Shown piece by piece: positions 18,701 to 26,800 of a stretch of 64,000 bases of DNA. The DNA is taken from positions 84,176 through 148,175 of the forward strand of contig CAITUV010000038.1 in the NCBI GenBank assembly GCA_903895725.1, in the 5' to 3' direction. The stretch's first letter is position 1. Each line of letters starts with the position of its first letter. Under the pieces are notes generated by a model. The model did no database searches. It saw nothing but the letters and a program-made list of their open reading frames with translations, and was not told the DNA's origin. This DNA is from an uncultured Myxococcales bacterium. GTDB taxonomy: Bacteria > Myxococcota_A > UBA9042 > CAIXZC01. A program made the translations under genes and the position numbers.

Positions 18701-19311
18701 TCCCCTTCCGCTGTCGGGGCCATGACGCAGGAGAATCCTCCGGGACAGGTCGCCTTCTCACAGTCGGAGCCGCAGAAGCTGCCGGCCTCCGCGCCAAACT
18801 GAGCGTAGCTGACGCAGTAGCTCCCGGCCGTGGTGGCGCAGTCGCCGCTCGTCCTGCACGGCGTGCACAGCTCCGGGTATGGAGACATGCACAGGAAGAC
18901 GACGTCGGCACCGTAGCCCGAAACATTCAGGCAGGACCAGCTCTCCGGGCACTCGTCCAGGCAGGTCTGCGTGCACGCGTGGTCCCCCATGTGCTGCACG
19001 CAGAAGCCGGACCAGCAATCCGAGTTCTCCTGGCACGGGTCCATGAAGCAGCCGCCTCCCGGCTCGCACCCCGGTTCCGCGATCTCCTCCTCCTCGAGCT
19101 GCTCGGGGGCGACTTCCGGGATGCCGACTTCCGGGGCCACCTCGACCTTCTCGGGAAGCTCGGCTGCAGCATCCACGGTGCCCAACGACTCGGCCGCAAC
19201 GTCTGCCAGGTCCACCGACGTGACCTCCCCGCCGCTGCAGGCCGCCACGAGCACCGGGACGACGCCGCACAGTAACGGTCCGATTCCAGCCCGAAATCCC
19301 CTACCTTTCAT
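15733..19311 (-). CDS. Large cysteine-rich repeat lipoprotein with fibrinogen-like C-terminal domain
   Basis: 1192 residues from ATG 19311; lipobox VAAC, Cys25. Residues about 70-250 are a Cys-rich head (GCFMDPCQ, GFCVQHMGDHAC) shared with two other proteins of the window. A MopE-like CNGLDDDCDG motif, possibly metal-binding, precedes some twenty CDDGN-x-CT repeats of about 25 residues with six or so cysteines each. Near 985 is a 'Myxococcus cysteine-rich repeat' (CDDGNLVAGDGCSAAC). Residues about 1010-1192 resemble the fibrinogen-related domain (PSGIYTIDMDGDG, DGGGWTLVA, NDNSDL), which in animals and some bacteria binds acetylated sugars. Predicted to be a long disulphide-rich stalk presenting a lectin-like tip. 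First gene of an operon with the GILT-like protein, which could help fold its disulphides (inference). Confidence 0.85.
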   Translation of the reverse strand: MKGRGFRAGIGPLLCGVVPVLVAACSGGEVTSVDLADVAAESLGTVDAAAELPEKVEVAPEVGIPEVAPEQLEEEEIAEPGCEPGGGCFMDPCQENSDCWSGFCVQHMGDHACTQTCLDECPESWSCLNVSGYGADVVFLCMSPYPELCTPCRTSGDCATTAGSYCVSYAQFGAEAGSFCGSDCEKATCPGGFSCVMAPTAEGEVRAQCVATDGKCFCSKTAVEKELSTDCEQSNESGTCKGMRKCAAAGLTECDAAVPADETCNGLDDDCDGAIDEATCEDANPCTKDSCDPDKGCVQEPTDGASCDDGDVCTLADHCEDAACVGTTIDCNDGNPCTFDNCSPVGGCNYTFSAAPCDDGDPCTVADACSQGACKGFAVACDCTNDLDCLPLEDGDACNGTLFCDLSEVPYKCKVATATVVVCPELEGAEAVCAKSVCLPEIGKCGTIPANEGESCEDGSVCTAWDTCADGTCVPGKLIVCDDANVCTVDACDAELGCTHAAADGGPCDDLNECTTGDVCAEGKCQGAGSTECDDLNPCTKDLCLPGGGCQHVPVAVPCSDGNACTVNDQCADGACVSGSPMDCNDGNVCTADSCKGAGVCVHEPSSKPCSDFNECTEGDFCKGGACMPGSPVVCDDTNVCTTDSCNPATGCGHAINAAACDDNNACTVKDVCAKGVCTGGLAVGCDDGNPCTDDACDPAAGCTHLPNTKPCDDLNACTTTDACKLGKCVGATPPDCNDGNVCTDDSCDPEAGCQHKANTAPCTDDDACTMGDHCTGGACSPGKAMSCDDGNACTLDVCDPVTACHHTPLEGGCDDGNLCTTGDSCVAGKCQALKGISCDDGNLCTDDYCLPQSGCQHEDNSVPCDDHDVCTTLDVCFQGACIGSGDFSCEDGNECTDDACDPLSGCKHDPAEGACNDGNACTPTDACDAGACVGTGGLDCDDGVACTTDSCDPAKGCVHVPLAPCCSNGVVDGTDECDDGNLVAGDGCSAACKTEPQTSCRTLHDKMPQLPSGIYTIDMDGDGPAAPFQVRCDMELDGGGWTLVAVARFGHHGEAGWNDNSDLNPGQSTSLDEHWHFSRDRVNTLSQQDQFRMMCFESNNNYVRYWWGASDHDWTVAHSAAESWDSYDKQGTSFPTAWAPWHYGLVSGNTETNVVITAHSGNHWACGGLSAPGGEGYTGRGGRSNFRLWVK

Positions 19312-19687
19312 GACGCTTCCCCCAGAGTTCCCGGCCATTCTAGCGCGAAACCCCAGGCGTTGCACGGGACATCGGTCCGGCGTCATAACTCGGCCTATGT
19401 TGCACCATCCCGGCAGTTGTGACGCTCCAGGCGTCATAACTCGGCCGATGTTGCATCATCCCGGCAGTTGTGACGCTCCAGGCGTCATTACTCGGTCGAT
19501 GTTGCATCATCCCGGCAGTTGTGGCGCCGCGGCGGAGGTCGACGGGTCCGTTCCTGCTTTCGAGGCCAGCGAGGCATATCCTGCTGCCGATCAGTCGCCC
19601 CAGACCTCTCGCTGCGCTGGACGCCGGCCCGTGGAGGCGGTATTGTCACGTCAGACTCATTGCGATCCGACTCTGGAGGTGGTTCGA
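19312..19687. other. 376-bp intergenic region with hairpin-forming 51-bp repeats
   Basis: Divergent gap between the fibrinogen-like gene and the acyl-CoA synthetase gene. It holds the 51-bp repeat array (19379-19523) and, at its right end, the GGAGG ribosome site of the synthetase. Frames that cross it are Pro/Gly/Cys-rich and are not considered genes. Promoters for both directions must be here but none is clear. Confidence 0.6.
19379..19523. repeat. 51-bp direct repeat, 2.8 copies, with stem-loops at the junctions
   Basis: Unit 1 is 19379-19429, unit 2 is 19430-19480, unit 3 is partial, 19481-19523. Units differ at only a few positions. Across each junction the sequence GTTGTGACGC, loop TCCAG, GCGTCATAAC folds into a 10-bp stem with one G-T wobble (19416-19440); the second junction (19467-19491) has two mismatches. 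Confidence 0.88.
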
Positions 19688-21490
19688 GTGAACATCCCGG
19701 AACGACACATCCCGCAAGTGTTCTTCAACAATGTCGCGCTGCACGGCTCCCACCCGTTCCTCGGGTTCAAGGAGGGGGGAACGTGGAAGACCTGGAGCTG
19801 GATGGAGGTCAAGGCCAAGGTGAGCACTCTGGCGAGGGCGCTCATCCAGATGGGAATCGAGAAGGGGGACCACGTGGCCATCTTCTCCCCCAACTGTCCC
19901 ATGTGGGCCGTGTGCGATCTGGCCATCCTCTCCGCAGGGGCCATCGACGTCCCGATCTACGCAACCAACTCGGCAGCCGAGTGCCAGTACATCCTCAACG
20001 ATTCGCAGTGCAAGGTCGTCTTCGTCGGAACAGCGGACCATCTGAAGATCATCCTGTCCATTCGTGACAAGGTACCCACGCTGACCCATGTGGTGGCCAT
20101 GGTCCCGATGGCGGGCGACGATGCGAAGGGGGTGACCGCGCTGAGCGTGGCCATGGACCTCGGGGAGAGCCTGGCCGACAGGACTCAGCTCGACAACCGG
20201 CTCCAGAGCCTCGGCCCGGAGGATACCGCCACGCTCATCTACACCTCCGGCACCACCGGCCCGCCCAAGGGGGTCATGCTCACGCATCGCAACTTCCTGT
20301 CCAACGTGCTCCAGGCCGAGCACTCCCATCCGGGGATCTTCGTGGCGGAGAAGGACATCCTGCTCTCCTTCCTGCCGCTGAGCCATTCGCTCGAGAGAAC
20401 GGCGGGCTACTACCTGCCGATGCACTACGGCTGCTGCATCTACTACGCGGAGAGCATGCTGACCGTGGTCGACAACATGAAGGAGCTGCGCCCTCATTTC
20501 GCGGTCAGCGTCCCCCGCCTCTTCGAGAAGATATTCGACGGCGTGCACCAGAAGGTCGCTGGTGCCAAGCCCGTCAAGAAGGCGCTGTTTCGATGGTCTG
20601 TAGGCGTGGGCAACCGGTGCATCGATTACACGCTGAACGGTCATGGCGTACCGCTGTTCCTGGCGCTGCAGCACAGGCTGGCGGACAAGCTCGTCCTGTC
20701 CAAGCTGCGTGCGGCGCTGGGGTTGGACCGGATCAAGGTCTTCGTTTCCGGCGGTGCGCCGCTGGCCAGCCACATCAACCGCTTCTTCCACGCGATCGGA
20801 GTAACCGTACACGAAGGATATGGCCTGTCCGAGACCACGCCGATTCTGACGGTCAACGGATTCGGCACGACCCGCATCGGTACGGTCGGCAAGGCCGTTG
20901 AGGAGACCGAGGTCCGGATCGCCCAGGATGGTGAAATCGTCGTTCGAGGTCCCCAGATCATGAAGGGGTACCACAATCAGCCCGAGGCCACCCGGGAAGT
21001 GCTCGACACGGACGGCTGGTTCTACACCGGCGACATCGGCGTGCTGGAGGACGGCTTTCTGCGCATCACGGATCGCAAGAAGAACATCCTGATCACTGCA
21101 GGGGGCAAGAACATCAGCCCGCAGAACATCGAGTTCGCTCTGCTGGAAAAGCCCCTGGTCGGCCAGGCCATGATCGTGGGGGACCGGCGCCCCTTCCTGA
21201 CTGCGCTCGTCGTCCCGTCGTTCGAGGCGCTGGAGCCCTGGGCAAAGGCTCAGGGCATCTCCTTTGCCTCCCGGGAGGAGCTCGTCCGGAACCCCAGGGT
21301 GCTGGCTCACTTCGAGGCCCAGCTCGCCGAGGTCAACAAGGACATGGCCCGCGTCGAGCAGGTCAAGAAGCTCGCCCTGCTGGGACGTGAGTTCACGCAG
21401 GCCACCGGTGAGCTTACCCCCACCCTCAAGATTCGCCGCAAGGTCGTGCTCGAGATGTACAAGAAGGAAATCGAGGCGATGTACGCGTAG
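19688..21490 (+). CDS. Long-chain acyl-CoA synthetase (AMP-forming)
   Basis: 600 residues from GTG 19688, preceded by GGAGG with 8-nt spacing. This is an ANL-superfamily enzyme that activates a fatty acid with ATP to the acyl-adenylate and transfers it to CoA, feeding beta-oxidation or lipid synthesis in the cytoplasm. Signatures: P-loop YTSGTTGPPKG (about 183-193), GYGLSETTP, DGWFYTGDIG, and the hinge region DRKKNILITAGGKNISP. Length and order match FadD15-type long-chain synthetases. C-terminal ELTPTLKIRRK is also typical. It is one of the few clearly cytoplasmic enzymes in the window and is not obviously linked to its neighbours; it converges on the next lipoprotein gene with 41 bp between stops. 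Confidence 0.93.
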   Translation: MNIPERHIPQVFFNNVALHGSHPFLGFKEGGTWKTWSWMEVKAKVSTLARALIQMGIEKGDHVAIFSPNCPMWAVCDLAILSAGAIDVPIYATNSAAECQYILNDSQCKVVFVGTADHLKIILSIRDKVPTLTHVVAMVPMAGDDAKGVTALSVAMDLGESLADRTQLDNRLQSLGPEDTATLIYTSGTTGPPKGVMLTHRNFLSNVLQAEHSHPGIFVAEKDILLSFLPLSHSLERTAGYYLPMHYGCCIYYAESMLTVVDNMKELRPHFAVSVPRLFEKIFDGVHQKVAGAKPVKKALFRWSVGVGNRCIDYTLNGHGVPLFLALQHRLADKLVLSKLRAALGLDRIKVFVSGGAPLASHINRFFHAIGVTVHEGYGLSETTPILTVNGFGTTRIGTVGKAVEETEVRIAQDGEIVVRGPQIMKGYHNQPEATREVLDTDGWFYTGDIGVLEDGFLRITDRKKNILITAGGKNISPQNIEFALLEKPLVGQAMIVGDRRPFLTALVVPSFEALEPWAKAQGISFASREELVRNPRVLAHFEAQLAEVNKDMARVEQVKKLALLGREFTQATGELTPTLKIRRKVVLEMYKKEIEAMYA

Positions 21491-21531
21491 TCCTCACCGT
21501 CCTCGCATCGTGAGCCCATCCAACCGCAGCC

Positions 21532-23787
21532 CTACTTGTCCAGGACCGTCTCCCACTTCCCTCCCAGCTCGATGAACCCCTTCGGGATGAGCAACGCTTC
21601 CTTCTCGTCGAGTGGCTGTCCCATCAGGTATTTGATCCACGCAGCCTCCTCGATGCCGTCGTTCCCTTTGAGCCGCTTCTTCGCCAGGGCCACGCGGGCC
21701 TGGAGCTGGGTCTCGAACGCCGTCTTGTAGGCTTCCCTCAGCTCGGCCTGGACGGCATCGAAGGCACGGGCCGCCATCCACTGCTTGAGCCAGGTCATGG
21801 CATAGGCGGAGCGGGTCCACCCTTTGAGCAGGGAGCAGCCGGGACTGTCTTTGGTCGTCGTGTTGATGTCCACGGTCCTGGTGCCCTCGAGCAGCTTCTT
21901 CTTCCCCATCCGGACGACATAGGAGCGGGACATCGTGCCCTTGTAGTCGGTCGCAACGACCGAGCACCGTTCACTGGAGGTCAGCGTCGTGGATGGCTCA
22001 TGGCTCAACAGGTCGTTGAGCCTCTGGCTGGCCGAATCGAGGCCCCAGTCCGCCTGCTGGTACCGCTTGTACTTATCATCGTCGAAGGTTCCGACCTCGA
22101 GCTCCGTCCCGACCTTCTCGCAGTCGCTCCACTTCTCCTGGTACCACCCGCCCACATAGCCCTGGACCTGGACGCACTTGTACACGTCGCGCTGCTTGGA
22201 CTCGGTGGAATAGCTGGCGTTTTCCGCTTTCTGCTTCTCGTAGCGGACAACGTCTTCCCGGGCAGCGGCAACGGCCTTCTCCCACTCGCCATGCGCCTCG
22301 TTAGCCGATTCACCGGTGTACTCGAGCACCTCGCTGCGCTGGCTCGAGGTCAGGTCACTCGAGATCGATCCCCACTCGACGACCAGGTCTCCGTCGTCGC
22401 CCAGCCGGACTCCGTACTCCCGGTTTGCATCGATGGCCAGCCTGTCCTCGAGCTGAGTGTTCCAGCCCACCCCACGCAGCCCGAACAAAGTGATGTCCGC
22501 GTCGAACTCGGTCCCGCCCGACACGGTCACGCGGGGCGCAAGGGCGCGGTACAGATCGATGTACAGGATCTTGGCCCGGTACAGGTTGGCGCAGTTGACG
22601 TCAACCGCGTTCTGAGCCCATCCCAGGCACTGGGTGGTCTCCCGTAGCAGCCGGGACTTGGCCAGAGAGTATCCGACGGCCGTCGCCACCATCCCCTTGG
22701 CGAGGGCGGCCTTGATGAGCTCGTCCAGCTCTGCGCTCAGGGCGGAGAAGCTGGCCTGCACCGGCAGCTTTGGCAGATTGTGCTGCTCGAGGTAGTCGAA
22801 CGCCAGGCTCAGCAGCTCCAGCTTGCGTCCACCGGCGGCGGTCGGATACTCCTTGCGGAGCTGCTCCAGAAGGCTCGACTCCGCCCCGCCCACAGAGCGG
22901 GCCCTGGCCACCACGGCCTCCGAGCCTGGGGTGGGCCAGACCGCCAGGCTCTCGGCACACGCCAATGCCTCGGCAAGCTGCTTCCTGTCCAACATCTCCT
23001 GGATGAACCCGATGGCACGAGGCCCCTCGACGGCTCGAGTCGGAGCGACGTTGTACCAGTCGAAGACCACCGCCTCGACTCGGGCCTTGCCGTCGTCGCC
23101 CGGCCGCAGCAGCACGTTCATGTAGTTGTTTCCCGCAATCCCCACCAACGTTCGGGGAAGCCCCTTCTCAAGAAACACGAGCTGCCGTTCCGGGTCGAGC
23201 TGCCCGGCTCCAACGGCAGCGAACTGCGCTTCGTGCGTCTGCTGGTCCGCTGCCCATCGCGGATAGACGGCCACGACGGATACCCAGGGGTTGCCGTAGT
23301 GGCCTGTCAGGTGGAATGCCACGTACCGGCAGGACGCCGAGTCGTTGCACTTGATGATCACGTCCTCCATCTCCCGGTTCCGGAGATTGTTGTGCTCCAC
23401 TCCGGGGAACGGGATGTGGAAGGCCTCCGGTGTCCCGTCGGGCCCGGCCATGATCTCCTTCGGTCCGTTGGCCCATGCGGCGAACCGCCCCTGCTTGACC
23501 CCATCGTCCAGCTCCTCCTTTCGAAGCCCGGGCACGTCGATGAGGCAAGGGGAGTTGATCCCGGGTTCGCAATCCAGCTCGTAGTAGATGAAATCAGCGT
23601 CCTTGCACCCTTCCCGGGCCAGCGGGATGCCTGCGTACTCCCGGCACGACAGCAGACCCTCCATGTTCGGCGGGATGGTGAGGATCGTGGTGCACGACAC
23701 GAGAAGGAGGCTCGCTGCGACAGCGGACGCAACCAACGTGGAAGAAGGCGATCTCCGCTGCCCTCGGATGACGACCGACTGGACCAT
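21532..23787 (-). CDS. Large lipoprotein of unknown function downstream of giant surface protein
   Basis: 751 residues from ATG 23787 with GGAGGA upstream; the frame to 24006 lacks a signal. Lipobox LVSC gives Cys32. The first 270 residues are beta-rich with several Cys (SCREYAG, GCKDAD, ELDCEPG, SPCLIDVPG). The rest is mostly helical, with a charged coiled-coil-like stretch (AVAAAREDVVRYEKQKAENA) near 545 and ends LGGKWETVLDK. No known family. It follows the 1582-residue surface protein by 46 bp on the same strand, so both are probably expressed together and may form one envelope assembly; this is inference from spacing. Confidence 0.75.
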   Translation of the reverse strand: MVQSVVIRGQRRSPSSTLVASAVAASLLLVSCTTILTIPPNMEGLLSCREYAGIPLAREGCKDADFIYYELDCEPGINSPCLIDVPGLRKEELDDGVKQGRFAAWANGPKEIMAGPDGTPEAFHIPFPGVEHNNLRNREMEDVIIKCNDSASCRYVAFHLTGHYGNPWVSVVAVYPRWAADQQTHEAQFAAVGAGQLDPERQLVFLEKGLPRTLVGIAGNNYMNVLLRPGDDGKARVEAVVFDWYNVAPTRAVEGPRAIGFIQEMLDRKQLAEALACAESLAVWPTPGSEAVVARARSVGGAESSLLEQLRKEYPTAAGGRKLELLSLAFDYLEQHNLPKLPVQASFSALSAELDELIKAALAKGMVATAVGYSLAKSRLLRETTQCLGWAQNAVDVNCANLYRAKILYIDLYRALAPRVTVSGGTEFDADITLFGLRGVGWNTQLEDRLAIDANREYGVRLGDDGDLVVEWGSISSDLTSSQRSEVLEYTGESANEAHGEWEKAVAAAREDVVRYEKQKAENASYSTESKQRDVYKCVQVQGYVGGWYQEKWSDCEKVGTELEVGTFDDDKYKRYQQADWGLDSASQRLNDLLSHEPSTTLTSSERCSVVATDYKGTMSRSYVVRMGKKKLLEGTRTVDINTTTKDSPGCSLLKGWTRSAYAMTWLKQWMAARAFDAVQAELREAYKTAFETQLQARVALAKKRLKGNDGIEEAAWIKYLMGQPLDEKEALLIPKGFIELGGKWETVLDK

Positions 23788-23833
23788 CGAATATCCTCCG
23801 TTCAGGGGGCCAGGAGCTCGGCCTGGCCCCGGT

Positions 23834-26800
23834 TCACCAGCGACGGTTGGCCCGCTGCGGCCACCGCATGCGTCCCCACGCGGCCAGGGCCAGCACGAGC
23901 ACTGCAATCGCACCGCCCGACACGGGTTGAGCGGACGTGCCCATGCGGCAGAAACAGCCCGAGCCGCCTCCTTCCGTAATCTCGAAGTCGCGCGGCTCGG
24001 CATCATCGGCCCCGGCGATGACGAACGGCACCGAGTGCCATCCGCTGGGCTCGCCGCTTTCCCCCTCGCCCGTGCCGTTAACGTCGATGAAGCCGTAGAC
24101 GCCCATGTAAGCTCCGTCCGGGACCTCGAGCACGAACTGTGCCGACGTCGTCCCCTGGGGCCACGGAATCAAGACCGTGCCCACCCTCACGGGAACGTGC
24201 GTCGAGGAGCCGTCGGGCACGGCCCCCACCACCAGCGTCCCCGTCGCATCGCCATAGTAGGTCACGGTACCGGAAACCGTCCAGGTCGGTCCGGTCGGCT
24301 TTGAATCCTCATCGCACGCATCCCCGATGCCGTCGGCGTCCGAATCCGCCTGGTCCGTGTTCTCGATGAACGGGCAGTTGTCGCATGCGTCGCCGATGAA
24401 CTCCGCATCCGAGTTCTTCTGGTCCGGATTCGAAAGCAGGGGACAATTGTCGAACTTGTCCTCCTTCCCGTCGTTGTCGTCGTCCTTGTCGCAGACGTCT
24501 CCAATCTGGTCGACGTCGTGGTCCAGCTGGAGCGGGTCGTACCACAGCTCACAGAGGTCGACGGAATCGGCCACTCCGTCGCAGTCCTTGTCCTGGGAGC
24601 AGGGTTGCTCCGGGGCAAGCGAGCTGAAGAACGCCGTCGCATGGTATCCGGAGTAGCCCCCCTGGCCCGCCATCCACGGGGCAAGCTCGAACGTCCACAG
24701 GCGGGAGCGGAAAACGACCGGTTTGCGGGCCACGAAGAAGTGCTCGTACCCGCCCACCACGTAGCTCCAGCTGTCTCCGGCCAGGCTCGACCAGAGCTGG
24801 GGAGCCGCCCCGCCGAGGTCGGCCCCCTCCTGGTCCGAGCTTCCAAACAGCCAAAGGAGCGCGCCCGTAGAGGCCATGTACGCCGTGCTGCGTCCCAGCC
24901 ACTCGGCCTTGGGCGTGACCAGAGTCCACGACGCTGCATCCTGGCTGGAGTAGACGTCGTTGAACAGCTCGAGAACCCCCAGGTTCCGGTACCCGCCGGC
25001 CACCAGGAGCTTGCCCTGGTGCACGGTCACGGCAGGCAACGTTCGTCCCGCCCAGGGAACGCCGGATGAATCCTCGGTCCACTCCGTGCCGTCGGCCGAT
25101 GACCAGACCCTGCCGTCCACCGAGTCGATGACCCGGATGCGACCTCCGAAGCTGACTGCCGGCGCTCCTGCCGCAGTCCAGGGCACCTCGGTGCTGACCT
25201 GGGTCCACGTGCTGCCGTCGGGAGAGTTCCAGGCATCCCGCCCCACGGATTGTTTCACCACCTCGTAGTACCCGACGGACTGGGCTGCTTCCTCCCACCC
25301 CTCCGAGAGGGACCAGAGCGTTCCCCCCAGCACGTACAGGATGCTGTCGTGGCACACCACGGTCATCCCGGTACGCGGCCCGAACGGCGGATCCAGGGAT
25401 GCCGTAGTCCAGGAGATGCCGTCCGAGGAACGCGATACCCGGACGTGGTGCGCCACCCAGTAAATGGCATCAGCGCCCCCGTCGCGGGTGTAGGTTCCGT
25501 CGAACCAGCCGGACGCACCAGGCTGAGGATCGGACGCCACGAACTCGACCCCGACCGAGTACAGGAGATTCCCGCATGCCACGGGGGCGTCGCGGACCGG
25601 ATCTCCCGTCAGCTCGTGGGAGAACCAGACCTCCCCCAGATTACCGGCCGGCGGAAGCTCGGGCTGGTCCGGCGTGTCCCCGGGCACGGGGGGATCGGGA
25701 GGCTCGGTCGGCTGCGAGCCCGGTGAATCCTGCGCGTTGCCGGGATCTGTCCCCTGCTCGATCTCCTCGTCGTCAGCAGTGCCGTCACCGTCCGAATCCA
25801 CCTGGTTCGGGTCCGCACCGGCTGCACACTCGGATGCGTTGTCGACGCCGTCTCCGTCCGGATCCGCCGGACCGTCATAGGGCTGTGCGGGATCGAAGCC
25901 GTTGTCCACCTCCCAGGCATCGTAGCACCCGTCGCCGTCGGCATCCGGCTCGACCGAGATCTGGAAGGTGACCGTCCCCCCGCCGGCAAGCTGGAGCTCG
26001 ACGGACACGGGGCCCACCGCTCCGAAGGGCCCCGGGTAGTACTTGCCCAGCCCGGCCCAGTCCGTCGTCGCCTCGAGCTTGCCCGCAACCAGGATCGGAG
26101 CACCCGCAACCACGGCCCCCTGGAAGTCCCGGACGCGAACGACCAAGGGGTACAGGCTCGAGACGCCGACGGAAACCTTCATCCCCTCGCCAGCCACCTT
26201 CTCGATCGTCATGGAGGCCGGCCCCGATGCATAGAAACCCAGCAGCGAGGCCGTCTTGGGCAGCGACCAGCGGATCTCGTCCAGCGTGACGTACCCCAGG
26301 GGCAGCGCCTCCGTGTAGGGGCGCTGACGGTCCGCAGGCCAGCGCAGCCTCGTGATCTCGTCCACGAGCTCTCGGTTCTCGTCCAGCACCGGCCAATCGT
26401 TCCCTCCCTGGTACAACACGCCCACGTTCAGCGTGGAGGCAAGGCGGGCGTTGCCCAGGCTGTCCGTGACCTCCCAGATGATCTCGACGATGTCGGCGAA
26501 GTCCTGAAGGATCCCAGGGGAAAGCGATTCCACGTAGCCCATGTAGGCCTGGAGCAGCTCCTGATCGATGGCGTACGGGACCATGCCCCAGAGGTCGAAA
26601 TCGAGGAATTCGAGCATGGTTCCCAGGCGGGTGGCGTCCCCCATCGCCGCATCGGTTCCCGGGGCGTTGTACTGCTCCATCTCGAGGACTTTCTCCGCTG
26701 CCGCTTCGAGCCCGGCATTGAACTTCAGCACGGCCGACACCCGGTCCGCCGCATCCTGTGCGGCCAGCCAGATCTCCTCCGTGCGGTACGACATCTCCTC

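Noticed and set aside
16990..19275. 761-codon plus-strand open frame opposite the fibrinogen-like gene
   Set aside because: Same reason; the repeats create long stop-free shadows.
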